From positions 1 through 40,938 of IMG/VR virus record IMGVR_UViG_3300025438_000047: a stretch of 40,938 bases of DNA; one strand, 5' to 3'. The DNA comes from a virus. A program made the translations under genes and the position numbers. Positions within the stretch are counted from its first letter, which is position 1. Every line of letters starts with the position of its first letter. The notes beneath the pieces are model-generated. The model worked only from the letters and a program-made list of their open reading frames with translations, made no database searches and was not told the DNA's origin. Below are positions 1-6,147 of the stretch, one piece after another.

Positions 1-846
1 AAAACTCACAGCCCGCATCATCTTCGTAGATATATCAAATTTATCCAAGCATGTCAGCACAAAAATTTAAATTGTGATGAATATACGGAAAGGCACCATA
101 TCTGTCCAAAAGCCAACGACATGTTTCCTGAGTATTTTTCATTTGCCAAACATCCTTGGAATTGCGCAGTATTAACCGCACGTCAACATTTTATCGCTCA
201 TATAATATTGTGGAAAGTATATGCAAATGTTGCTAGTGTAACATATGCAGCGTATAGACTTAATCACAATCAAAAGTCTTCAAAACTTTACGAAATTATA
301 AAGAAAGATTTTGTTGCATCTCAACGTAACAGGACAAAAGAACAACACAGAAATATGCCTGAAAATATAAAAAAGCAAAGATCAGCTAAAATATCAAAAC
401 ATGCATCATTACTAGTGATGGCAAGAGATTCAAACGGCGTTGCTGTTCGTGTCACGCGAAATGAATACGAAGCTTCTGATTATGTTGGCGTGACAAGTGG
501 ATCAACAACATTTAAAGACCCTGAAGGAAGTTTTCTAAAATTATCTACTAATGATCCTAGAGTATTATCTGGGGAGATGGTTGGAGTAAATAAGTATCGC
601 AAGGTATCAGAGGAAACAAGAAAGAAGTTAAGTGAATCACATAAAGGAAAGAAACTTGGTCCAATGAAGGAAGAAACTAAGAGAAAACTTTCTGAATCCA
701 AAAAAGGCAGATTGCAGCAGCCACAAGAAAGAGAAAATTTTCTCAAAGCAATGTCAGTGACATATAAATGCCGGAATTGCGGTAAAACTACAAAAGGCAA
801 AGGCAATTTTAATAGATGGCATGGAGATAACTGCGCATTAAAATAA
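1..846 (+). CDS. HNH homing endonuclease with NUMOD3-type repeats (5' end outside window)
   Basis: The frame is open from base 1, so the first internal ATG (121) is not the start. Upstream of it lie the residues ERHHICPKAND, followed by NCAVLTARQHFIAH. Together these form the HH...N...H pattern of phage His-Me finger (HNH) endonucleases. The second half holds two copies of a (S/K)EETK(R)KLSES..KG motif typical of NUMOD3 DNA-binding modules, and the C-terminus has a C-x2-C pair (CRNCGK) and a late Cys that may bind zinc. This family cuts DNA at homing sites and spreads by recombination. It is the only convincing plus-strand gene here, and its stop codon overlaps the broken end of a metallophosphoesterase, which suggests insertion. 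Family call is firm; target unknown. Confidence 0.85.
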   Translation, partial: KTHSPHHLRRYIKFIQACQHKNLNCDEYTERHHICPKANDMFPEYFSFAKHPWNCAVLTARQHFIAHIILWKVYANVASVTYAAYRLNHNQKSSKLYEIIKKDFVASQRNRTKEQHRNMPENIKKQRSAKISKHASLLVMARDSNGVAVRVTRNEYEASDYVGVTSGSTTFKDPEGSFLKLSTNDPRVLSGEMVGVNKYRKVSEETRKKLSESHKGKKLGPMKEETKRKLSESKKGRLQQPQERENFLKAMSVTYKCRNCGKTTKGKGNFNRWHGDNCALK

Positions 847-993
847 TATCCACCGTTCAATCATGTGTTCGTCCATTTCATCCACGTCGGCAAAACGATT
901 ACCGCGGATCAACTCGCCAGTTGCGCTGTCAGTGAATTTTAAAATGTTCGCATGTCTAAAATGCGTATCTGATGTTACAAAAATATCTCTCAT
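838..993 (-). pseudogene. Metallophosphoesterase, N-terminal fragment interrupted by the HNH gene
   Basis: Starting at ATG 993, the product begins MRDIFVTSDTHFRHANI. This is the first metal-binding block (D-x-H) of calcineurin-like phosphoesterases, and it continues to DEHMIERW. After the Trp codon at 850-852 homology-like sequence stops and three unrelated codons lead to a stop. A complete enzyme would be 150-200 residues with GD, GNH and GH motifs, all missing here. The break lies exactly where the convergent HNH gene ends. It has its own promoter (1017-1045) and ribosome site (GAGGAAAGACT before ATG), so expression was once real. The rest of the gene may resume left of the window, beyond the endonuclease. 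Truncated or split gene are both possible. Confidence 0.75.
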
Positions 994-1016
994 AGTCTTT
1001 CCTCTTGTTCTTCTAT

Positions 1017-1045
1017 AGTATATGCTCAAACGAAATTTTAGTCAA
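1017..1045 (-). promoter_or_regulatory. Sigma70-type promoter for the metallophosphoesterase fragment
   Basis: TTGACT at 1045-1040 and TATACT at 1022-1017 are 17 bp apart on the minus strand, 24 bp upstream of the start codon. Confidence 0.8.
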
Positions 1046-1046
1046 G

Positions 1047-1075
1047 AAAAAAGGCGCTACTTGGGCGCCTTTTTG
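1047..1075 (-). terminator. Bidirectional rho-independent terminator
   Basis: AAAAAGGCGC (1048-1057) pairs with GCGCCTTTTT (1065-1074) around a 7-nt loop. Both flanks supply a U-tract, so it can stop transcription from either side. For the minus strand it ends the 2274-to-1076 unit. Confidence 0.85.
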
Positions 1076-1429
1076 TATTATAACAGATCGGAGAAAGCGA
1101 GTAATAAGCTAGACAATGTGCAAGGGCGTGGTATACAGTCCCCTAAGCAAAGTACAAAAAACAAAGTGCATAACGCTTCATATTTCCAGTTAGCAAAGTG
1201 CAATCTTATTCAGATGTAATTTAACTGGAGCACAATAGCATGGAGGCGTTCAAAGCCTTGATGTATCGTATGAAACCCATACTGGTTGCCTATTCTCTTT
1301 CTTTCTCCTCACTGGGTAGTTTACGCTTTCAACGCATAACTACCAAAACTAAAAAGTGTCGCCTGTATGTTCCTTAGCTAAGGATTAAGGTGCTACCTAA
1401 TCTGCGTCCGGCGACCCGACTCTGATTCT
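1076..1429 (-). ncRNA. Structured 3' untranslated region or small RNA candidate
   Basis: This 350-base stretch between a gene end and a terminator has no credible reading frame. It contains several self-complementary segments: GTCGCC/GGCGAC (about 1358 and 1411), GGTAGTT/AACTACC (about 1316-1346), the palindrome CCTTAGCTAAGG (1371-1382) and CCAGTTA/TAACTGG (1186-1223). This suggests a structured transcript end or trans-acting RNA. No known family recognised. Confidence 0.4.
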
Positions 1430-1993
1430 TTAAAGAATATCCGCGCTCTTTAGGAATGTCGCAGTTTTTTCCATAAGTTCAATTTCTGTTTGCACGTTCA
1501 GTTCAAGCAACTCATCCTGTAACTTCTGCTTATCACGCTTAAAGTTAGCAGCATCCTTGCGGAATGTTTCAATTTCTGCTTCTGTAAAGATGCTGGTTGT
1601 TACAGCATTTGGACGGTAACTGTAGCTTTCATCCTTACTTTCAGCATTCTTTTTAACTTGTCCGTTCAACACACGAAGCGCAATTTGTGCACCTTTGCCA
1701 GCCAACATAGTTTTGTGGGCGATCTGCTTTTCAAGGTAAGCAACCAGAGTTAACTTATCGTTAATACCAGCTGCGGCGTTTGCCTGTGCCACTTTAGCAC
1801 GGATCTCATAAAGAGATTCAAGCATCTGTGCTCTAATGTCCGACTGTGCCCAAAAGCGATTGCGCACAGCGTCAATCTGATCCTCCACACCTTCAAACTC
1901 GTTAAGAGTCACAGTGTAGTTAAGATCAAGACCTTTTACAGCCTCGTTAATTGCTGCCTGTACAGCGTTTGCCTTGCGAAGTGTTAGTTTCAT
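1430..1993 (-). CDS. Conserved-looking phage protein, alpha-helical, unknown function
   Basis: The product has 187 residues, begins MKLTLRKANAVQAAINEAVK, and is almost entirely predicted helix with charged heptad-like stretches near the C-terminus (KRDKQKLQDELLELNVQTEIELME). No catalytic motif, signal peptide or membrane segment is visible. The start is supported by an AAGGAAAAGG ribosome site a few bases upstream. The gene directly follows the 89-aa gene and is cotranscribed with it from the promoter at 2281. It is followed by a structured region and a terminator. A coiled-coil or structural accessory role is possible but not shown. Confidence 0.75.
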   Translation of the reverse strand: MKLTLRKANAVQAAINEAVKGLDLNYTVTLNEFEGVEDQIDAVRNRFWAQSDIRAQMLESLYEIRAKVAQANAAAGINDKLTLVAYLEKQIAHKTMLAGKGAQIALRVLNGQVKKNAESKDESYSYRPNAVTTSIFTEAEIETFRKDAANFKRDKQKLQDELLELNVQTEIELMEKTATFLKSADIL

Positions 1994-2004
1994 TTGCCTT
2001 TTCC

Positions 2005-2274
2005 TTATTTTGCTAATGTGCCTAGAAATTCTAGTCTTGTGTATACTTTAAACTCTTTTTCCGCATTGTCAACTATTTTCAACGCAGTGTCTAAAGATTT
2101 TTGTCTCCGTGTTTTTCTGTATTCTGCTATTGCTTTATGGTATTCATATTCATACTCAGCGAATCTTTTCTTCAGTCGAGCAGTGGTGCCCGGTGACGTA
2201 GACCGGTGGTGTTGATGCCACTCTGCTACAGTTTTGCGAAAATAATCGAATCGGTGTTGGTATGAATGTTCCAT
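2005..2274 (-). CDS. Small basic helical protein, unknown function
   Basis: The product is 89 residues, rich in Arg, Lys, Tyr and Glu (AEYEYEYHKAIAEYRKTRRQ), with no recognised domain. It is first in a two-gene unit with the 187-aa gene. The promoter TTGACA/TATTGT (2309-2281) places the expected transcription start at or within a base or two of the ATG at 2274, with no ribosome site upstream. Translation may therefore be leaderless, or a later start may be used. Confidence 0.6.
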   Translation of the reverse strand: MEHSYQHRFDYFRKTVAEWHQHHRSTSPGTTARLKKRFAEYEYEYHKAIAEYRKTRRQKSLDTALKIVDNAEKEFKVYTRLEFLGTLAK

Positions 2275-2280
2275 AACTAT

Positions 2281-2309
2281 ACAATAATTTAGACACGGTG
2301 TTTTGTCAA
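2281..2309 (-). promoter_or_regulatory. Sigma70-type promoter
   Basis: TTGACA (2309-2304), 17-bp spacer, TATTGT (2286-2281). The start codon of the 89-aa gene sits only 7 bp after the -10 box. Confidence 0.65.
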
Positions 2310-2441
2310 GTTCAAAAGTGGCATCAGCAAATTTCTAGTAAAATATTTAACGGGCCCAGCTGCCTTCAAGCGACTATGCGCTTCTTTTTACGCCTTCGTA
2401 AGGAACTAGAATATTTTTAATCCTTACTCTTTTGAACTGTT
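2310..2441 (-). other. Non-coding stretch at the 3' end of the tRNA array
   Basis: No credible gene. There is a TAAGGA/TCCTTA hairpin around 2399-2426 and a GGGCCC palindrome near 2352. These may mark transcript end or processing. Confidence 0.3.
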
Positions 2442-2518
2442 TGGTGCTCCGACAGGGACTCGAACCCCGAACCTTCCGGTTATGAGCCGGCTTCTCTAAC
2501 CAATTGAGATATCAGAGC
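2442..2518 (-). tRNA. tRNA with CAU anticodon; candidate tRNA-Ile2 (lysidine target) or Met
   Basis: A full cloverleaf with encoded CCA. The acceptor is GCTCTGA/TCGGAGC with two G-U pairs, the anticodon loop is CTCATAA, and the T-loop is TTCGAGT. It lacks the 1-72 mismatch of initiators. C4-G69 is one of the acceptor pairs favoured by E. coli TilS, and the phage encodes TilS, so this is the best CAU tRNA for conversion to AUA-reading tRNA-Ile. Elongator Met cannot be excluded. Confidence 0.85.
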
Positions 2519-2523
2519 GTATT

Positions 2524-2599
2524 TGGTTGCGCGGGACGGATTTGCACCGCCGATCTCTGAGGTATGAACCCAGTGAGTTAACTACTTCTCTACCGCGCG
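2524..2599 (-). tRNA. Initiator tRNA-fMet (CAU)
   Basis: The acceptor CGCGCGG/CCGCGCA leaves a C1-A72 mismatch, the hallmark of bacterial initiator tRNA. The anticodon stem has three Gs at 29-31 (CTGGG) and the loop is TTCATAC. A73 and CCA are encoded. The T-loop reads TGCAAAT, an odd change from TTCAAAT. Confidence 0.9.
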
Positions 2600-2616
2600 A
2601 CAAACATTGTTTAAAA

Positions 2617-2676
2617 GATACATCAACCGTTCCATTACTTTCCACAAACGGTACCGGTATTTTAAGTTGATGTATC
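2617..2676 (-). ncRNA. Long hairpin next to tRNA-fMet
   Basis: GATACATCAAC (2617-2627) and GTTGATGTATC (2666-2676) form an 11-bp perfect helix with an inner CCGT/ACGG helix. Probably a processing stem in the tRNA transcript. Confidence 0.5.
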
Positions 2677-2689
2677 ATTAAAACTATGT
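2669..2689. repeat. 21-bp direct repeat, copy 1 (other copy 2917-2937)
   Basis: GATGTATCATTAAAACTATG(T) recurs at 2917-2937 with one mismatch. The two copies bracket the 61-aa gene. Confidence 0.7.
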
Positions 2690-2702
2690 AATTTTTCTGT
2701 CC

Positions 2703-2888
2703 TTACTTAACAACAGGTATGTAATCTCTATCAAGACTTGTTGCTGTATTGTATACTTTCAATTGCCTTGCATCTTTTTCTATACCTCTATAGACAACAT
2801 CTTGTGGAAGTTTTGATTCGTATGTCATTGACATATTTACTTCGGCGTCTGATTTTGCATCAATCAGCCAAACCAAATTATTTTCCAA
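2703..2888 (-). CDS. Small protein, unknown function, TTG start
   Basis: The product has 61 residues starting at a TTG codon (2888) placed 7 bases after a good AGGAG site. It reads MENNLVWLIDAKSDAEV and is soluble, mixed-charge, with no known motif. The gene lies downstream of the 1.1-kb structured RNA and is flanked by 21-bp direct repeats at 2669-2689 and 2917-2937, so it may be a small movable cassette in the tRNA array. No separate promoter is visible; it would be expressed from the 4118 promoter. Confidence 0.6.
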   Translation of the reverse strand: MENNLVWLIDAKSDAEVNMSMTYESKLPQDVVYRGIEKDARQLKVYNTATSLDRDYIPVVK

Positions 2889-2916
2889 TATATAACTCCT
2901 TTTGTTAATTTTAGTC

Positions 2917-2937
2917 GATGTATCATTTAAACTATGT
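2917..2937. repeat. 21-bp direct repeat, copy 2
   Basis: Matches 2669-2689 with one mismatch. It lies just upstream of the 61-aa gene. Confidence 0.7.
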
Positions 2938-2939
2938 GT

Positions 2940-4074
2940 TTAGTGTAACAGTCTCGGAAGTGGAGTAATTGCTTACTTCCAAATGGGTCGGAACTCGAAA
3001 ACTGTTACACAAAACACATTGCCGAACGGCGTATAGCCTGTCCCATATCAATGTATTTTTACCTAGGTTGAGATTACACCTTAGGACGGAGCCCTTTGAT
3101 AGCCTTACCCGAACCCTTGCGAGGTTGGTTAGCCCATATCCACTAAAGTCCTTGCGGATTCTCTAGTATGCTCCAATGCTGCCTTTTTTGGAGAGTGGCG
3201 TTTCTCTCGTCGCGCATTGCTATTCGTCCTTTGATCTTCCGCCTGCCTTCGGAGCAGTTCACAGTCGCTAAACCGTTACGTCTTCTCTTGGAACAATCAC
3301 CTCTGCCTTGCGAGCTTTGGTGAACCCAATTCACTTGCGTGTCGGGTATTAAGCATCTTTCACAATGCGCCGGGACAGTCTTTCGCTTTTGTTTATCAAA
3401 GAAGGATTTGAACCTTCGCCGATTCCTTAGAAGGGAATTGCTCTACCGCTGAGCTATATGCGAACCTACTTCGATGTGCTGTCCCAGTTGCTCCATATCT
3501 TGTTAGATACAGAATACAACACACCAACTGTTTTTTGCCTTGCGGGCTACTAAACGGCTCTTCAAGTCTCCGGGGCCTAACCCTTCTACTCTTGCGCTGC
3601 TACCTAGCCTTTGCTTGCGAGCTCAGACAGTGTAACTACTGGTTGGTCGTCAACATTCGTTAGCGTGGCTGTATATTGTAGAACCGCCAAGTTCCTTATC
3701 GCTCACCGACTGGCTCTGCGACTATCCTTTCGGACAACATACCTAACTTACTGTTTACCGCCTTTCTACGGACGGAAGTTGCTTTCGCTTTCACGAGTCA
3801 ACTTTAACCCCAGCTTGCTTAGATGGACCATTGCTGGCAGTGGTTTATAGGAAACCCACTCTTGGGACAGTTGCCTGCCTTACCCTTATGGACGCTAAAC
3901 CGCCCATCTTACTGTATTTACAGCTACAACATGTTCTACTTAGTAGAAGTATGATCAGTACTTGTCTTATGTGTCACGACATTGGGCTATTAGGCTTACT
4001 GTTATGATCCACAACACACGTTGTATGTGTAAATACAGCTTTTGCTCGTCATCGACTTGCGTCTAAAGCTTGTT
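2940..4074 (-). ncRNA. Large structured non-coding RNA candidate (GOLLD/ROOL-like) with embedded tRNA-like module
   Basis: About 1.1 kb with no credible gene on either strand lies between a promoter (4118-4145) and a small gene. Strong helices punctuate it: CTGTATTTACA/TGTAAATACAG extended by TACAAC/GTTGTA (3912-4038) at the 5' end, GGGACAG/CTGTCCC (3372-3485) enclosing a tRNA-like cloverleaf, and GTGTAACAGT/ACTGTTACAC (2943-3010) at the 3' end. It starts with a boxA-like leader. Length, phage origin, place among tRNA genes and an internal tRNA-like domain match what is known of GOLLD and ROOL RNAs. I cannot confirm the family without a covariance search. Confidence 0.6.
3394..3463 (-). tRNA. 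tRNA-Arg(UCU)-like domain inside the large RNA, acceptor stem degenerate
   Basis: The D-arm (GCTC..GAGC), anticodon arm ATTCC-CTTCTAA-GGAAT (anticodon UCU) and T-arm GAAGG-TTCAAAT-CCTTC are intact. The putative acceptor strands (TCGCATA and TTTGATA) barely pair and no CCA is encoded. It is enclosed by the GGGACAG/CTGTCCC helix, so it is probably a structural module, not a working tRNA. Confidence 0.6.
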
Positions 4075-4112
4075 CTAAATTATCAAATAGCGTGTAAACA
4101 TCTCTGCTTACT
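4075..4112 (-). promoter_or_regulatory. boxA-like antitermination leader, copy 1
   Basis: ACGCTATTTGATAATTTAGA (4093-4074) resembles the rRNA-operon boxA (TGCTCTTTAACAATTTA in E. coli). It lies directly downstream of the promoter at 4118-4145. A 42-nt block around it recurs at 6441-6478 with about 6 mismatches. The block also encodes a possible 8-aa peptide, judged incidental. Confidence 0.55.
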
Positions 4113-4117
4113 TGTTT

Positions 4118-4145
4118 AATATAACATCGTTTAAAACAATGTCAA
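4118..4145 (-). promoter_or_regulatory. Sigma70-type promoter of the large RNA unit
   Basis: TTGACA (4145-4140), 16-bp spacer, TATATT (4123-4118). Confidence 0.75.
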
Positions 4146-4175
4146 CACCTTTTTTAATCTTTTTTATCTTTTTTT

Positions 4176-4251
4176 TGGTGCTGCCAGCAAGATTCGAACT
4201 CGCGACATCTTGATTACTAATCAAGCGCTCTACCAACTGAGCTATGGCAGC
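4176..4251 (-). tRNA. tRNA-Thr (AGU anticodon)
   Basis: Cloverleaf GCTGCCA/TGGCAGC with A73-CCA. The anticodon arm is CTTGA-TTAGTAA-TCAAG. G1-C72 and C2-G71 fit threonine identity. An A34 in a Thr tRNA is unusual in bacteria, where GGU normally reads ACU/ACC. Confidence 0.85.
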
Positions 4252-4477
4252 ATAAATTTGGCAGTCCGTTAGCCTACACAGAGTGGAAACTGTGCGTCGA
4301 CCCCTAGTCAACGTTGCGATTCATAGTCTTGGATTTTGTTGATTAGGATTTAGTGTTTCAAAGTCAAAGACCGCCACGGACCAACGGCGGCACTCTTTGA
4401 CTATATACAGTGCTTTGGACCAGTGCGGCTGCAACGATTATCAGTTCGTTCGCGGAATAGTCGTTTTAACACAGTAT
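4252..4477 (-). other. Structured spacer between tRNAs
   Basis: No gene. A strong nested hairpin AGTCAAAGA-CCGCC / GGCGG-TCTTTGACT sits at about 4361-4404. Likely transcript processing or a separate small RNA. Confidence 0.4.
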
Positions 4478-4552
4478 TGGAGGCGGATGAAGGATTTGAA
4501 CCTACGACCTTCAGCTTATGAGGCTGACGAGCTACCACTGCTCTAATCCGCT
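4478..4552 (-). tRNA. tRNA-Met (CAU), initiator-like but atypical
   Basis: AGCGGAT/ATCCGCC leaves an A1-C72 mismatch. The D-arm GAGCAG..GGTAGCTCG and CTCATAAGCTGAAGGTCG track E. coli initiator tRNA closely. However, the anticodon stem lacks the three G-C pairs, the discriminator is U73, and there is a U-U mismatch in the T-stem. It is either a second initiator or a diverged Met tRNA. Confidence 0.8.
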
Positions 4553-4678
4553 ATAAACTTTAAAGCTGGCAGTCCTACATGCACTCTTTTAACCTATCCG
4601 CCTAATGATAAGTACCAGCGTAGAAGACCGAGGTGTATGGAAGTAACAAGACAACCACAGTGACGTTCGGTCATAAAT
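4553..4678 (-). other. tRNA spacer, no gene seen
   Basis: 126 bases with no convincing gene or tRNA. The beginning AAAGCTGG is shared with the spacer at 4757. Confidence 0.3.
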
Positions 4679-4752
4679 TGGAGCGGGTGAAGGGAATCGA
4701 ACCCTCGTAGTAACGTTGGCAACGTTCTGCTCTACCATTGAGCTACACCCGC
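4679..4752 (-). tRNA. tRNA-Gly (GCC)
   Basis: GCGGGTG/CACCCGC, loop TTGCCAA, U73-CCA, 74 nt. Acceptor, D and T arms are nearly identical to tRNA-Gly(UCC) at 5390-5463, so the pair probably arose by duplication and anticodon-arm change. Confidence 0.93.
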
Positions 4753-4872
4753 ATTTAAAAAGCTGGACCTCACGGATTACTTGGTCCGAATGTCGTCTAG
4801 CACTATTCCGCCGTCCTTACTCTAAACTATGTTTGTTCTCAAGGTCGAGGCTAGATCGAACAGTTTATCTCT
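4753..4872 (-). other. tRNA spacer, no gene seen
   Basis: 120 bases without a gene. It ends in GAACAGTTTATCTC (4858-4871), a motif that recurs at 8424-8437 and, with one inserted base, at 6685-6699. Confidence 0.3.
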
Positions 4873-4958
4873 TGGTGTCAATTAAGGAGTCGAACCTTAC
4901 CGCAGCTGATGATATGACGCCTGTGATATCCATTGCTGTAGGCAAACCCGCATTGACA
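4873..4958 (-). tRNA. Degenerate or unusual tRNA-like element
   Basis: A perfect 7-bp acceptor helix TGTCAAT/ATTGACA followed by CCA, and a proper T-arm TAAGG-TTCGACT-CCTTA. The 50 bases between do not form recognisable D and anticodon arms; instead GATAT..ATATC and GCCT..AGGC helices appear. Length (86 nt) is that of a class II tRNA. Probably a pseudo-tRNA or tRNA-like structural RNA; no anticodon assigned. Confidence 0.5.
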
Positions 4959-4963
4959 TAATA

Positions 4964-5039
4964 TGGTGGACCATAACGGTACTGCCCCGTTTCTTCCGCA
5001 TTGCAAGTGCAGTGTGCTACCTTCTATCACTAATGGCCC
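4964..5039 (-). tRNA. tRNA-Ala (UGC) with aberrant T-loop
   Basis: The acceptor GGGCCAT/ATGGTCC contains the G3-U70 wobble that defines alanine tRNAs. The anticodon arm is CTGCA-CTTGCAA-TGCGG and A73-CCA is encoded. The T-stem AACGG/CCGTT is sound but the loop is GGCAGTA and lacks the near-universal TTC. Confidence 0.8.
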
Positions 5040-5043
5040 TAAT

Positions 5044-5120
5044 TGGTCAGGGAAGCTGGACTCGAACCAGCGGCCTCTGCATTCCAAGTGCAGCACTCTA
5101 CCAGACTGAGCTATACCCTG
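5044..5120 (-). tRNA. tRNA-Pro (UGG)
   Basis: CAGGGTA/TTCCCTG with C1-G72 as expected for proline. Loop CTTGGAA, A73-CCA. Confidence 0.93.
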
Positions 5121-5132
5121 TTATTTTAGTTT

Positions 5133-5208
5133 TGGTTGGGAGAGCAGGGTTCGAACCTGCCACCTTCTGATTCAAAGTCAAACATTCTACCAACTGAACT
5201 ATCTCCCA
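5133..5208 (-). tRNA. tRNA-Gln (UUG)
   Basis: TGGGAGA/TCTCCCA with U1-A72, a glutamine identity feature. Loop CTTTGAA, A73-CCA. Confidence 0.93.
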
Positions 5209-5215
5209 ACATATT

Positions 5216-5298
5216 TGGTGCGGGTAGAGGGACTCGAACCCCCACGCTTGCGCACTAGATTCTAAGTCTAGCGTGGCTACCAATTACACCATACCCGC
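5216..5298 (-). tRNA. tRNA-Leu (UAG)
   Basis: GCGGGTA/TACCCGC, anticodon arm CTAGA-CTTAGAA-TCTAG, long variable arm TGCGCAAGCGTG, A73-CCA. It is the only leucine tRNA recognised in the array. Confidence 0.93.
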
Positions 5299-5305
5299 AT
5301 TATTC

Positions 5306-5383
5306 TGGTGCCCCCACACGGATTCGAACCGCGGACTTCCTCATTACAAGTGAGGCGCTCTGGCCGGACTGAGCTATAAGGGC
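5306..5383 (-). tRNA. tRNA-Thr (UGU)
   Basis: GCCCTTA/TGGGGGC (with G-U pairs), anticodon arm CCTCA-CTTGTAA-TGAGG, A73-CCA, 78 nt because of a long D-loop. Confidence 0.92.
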
Positions 5384-5389
5384 GTTATT

Positions 5390-5463
5390 TGGAGCGGGTG
5401 AAGGGAATCGAACCCTCGTCTTCTGCTTGGAAGGCAGTGGCTCTACCATTGAGCTACACCCGC
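5390..5463 (-). tRNA. tRNA-Gly (UCC)
   Basis: GCGGGTG/CACCCGC, loop CTTCCAA, U73-CCA. Paralogue of the GCC tRNA at 4679. Confidence 0.93.
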
Positions 5464-5688
5464 AATTGTTACTACTTACCGCGTGACTGGAAAACTCGCC
5501 ATCAAAGCGGGATTTGTCAATTGTTTGTTAATCGCTGGGCTTCCCCTTTGATCTACAAACTCTCAACTGGTCTCGGACTACAACTTTGATACCTTGTCTA
5601 CTATACACACAGTCTTGTTCAAGTTAAACAACTTACGTGTATTTCAATAAGGCTTTCCCAGCCCCTCGGAAAATAGTAACAGTTATTA
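5464..5688 (-). other. Structured spacer between tRNAs
   Basis: No gene. Flanks TGTTACTA and TAGTAACA (about 5467 and 5675) pair, and an inner ATCAAAGCGGGA/TTCCCCTTTGAT hairpin lies at about 5500-5560. Likely an RNA processing structure. Confidence 0.4.
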
Positions 5689-5762
5689 TGGCGACCCTAC
5701 GGGGACTCGAACCCCGTTCACCAGATAGACAGTCTAGTGTAATACCCATATACCATAGGGCC
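5689..5762 (-). tRNA. tRNA-Asp (GUC)
   Basis: GGCCCTA/TAGGGTC, anticodon arm CTAGA-CTGTCTA-TCTGG, G73 as required for aspartate, CCA encoded. Confidence 0.93.
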
Positions 5763-5769
5763 ATTATTA

Positions 5770-5859
5770 TGGCGGAAGCGCAGGGATTCGAACCCTGGGA
5801 ACCTTGCGGTTCTCTAGTTTTCAAGACTAGCGCCTTAAGCCTGACTCGGCCACACTTCC
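5770..5859 (-). tRNA. tRNA-Ser (UGA)
   Basis: GGAAGTG/CGCTTCC, loop CTTGAAA, long variable arm GAACCGCAAGGTTC, G73-CCA, 90 nt. Confidence 0.93.
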
Positions 5860-5866
5860 TTATATT

Positions 5867-5941
5867 TGGCATAGGTGCAAGGATTTGAACCCTGACGAAC
5901 GGTTTTGGAGACCGTCATGCTACCGTTAACATCACACCTAC
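5867..5941 (-). tRNA. tRNA-Trp (CCA)
   Basis: GTAGGTG/CACCTAT, anticodon arm ACGGT-CTCCAAA-ACCGT, G73-CCA. Confidence 0.93.
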
Positions 5942-5948
5942 ACGGTAT

Positions 5949-6024
5949 TGGTGCGGGATGACGGGTTCGAACCGCCGACATCAGCCGTGTAAAGACCGCG
6001 CTCTACCAACTGAGCTAATCCCGC
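5949..6024 (-). tRNA. tRNA-Val (UAC)
   Basis: GCGGGAT/ATCCCGC, loop TTTACAC, A73-CCA. Confidence 0.93.
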
Positions 6025-6031
6025 ATTATTT

Positions 6032-6121
6032 TGGCGGAGCGACAGGGATTCGAACCCTGGGTACCCTTTCAGGTACGACAATTTAGCAAACTGTTCCTTT
6101 CGGCCTCTCAGGCACCGCTCC
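6032..6121 (-). tRNA. tRNA-Ser (GCU)
   Basis: GGAGCGG/TCGCTCC, anticodon arm ACAGT-TTGCTAA-ATTGT, long variable arm GTACCTGAAAGGGTAC, G73-CCA. Confidence 0.92.
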
Positions 6122-6147
6122 GTATGTGTTAGGCTCTACCGTTTGTT

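Noticed and set aside
838-1029. Upstream start at 1029 for the metallophosphoesterase fragment
   Set aside because: That start would lie inside the promoter; ATG 993 has a ribosome site and begins the conserved domain.
2940-4074. RNase P RNA, standard tmRNA or group I intron
   Set aside because: The conserved RNase P P4 words, the tmRNA ends and a group I P7 core were not found.
4075-4101. 8-codon frame (MFTRYLII) and its partner at 6441-6467 (MLTRYLTI) as leader peptides
   Set aside because: The shared sequence is better explained as a boxA-like RNA element; conservation continues outside the frame and no good ribosome site is present.
4873-4958. A standard class II tRNA (Leu or Ser)
   Set aside because: Acceptor and T-arm are fine but no anticodon arm with U33 and a 5-bp stem can be formed, so it is listed only as tRNA-like.
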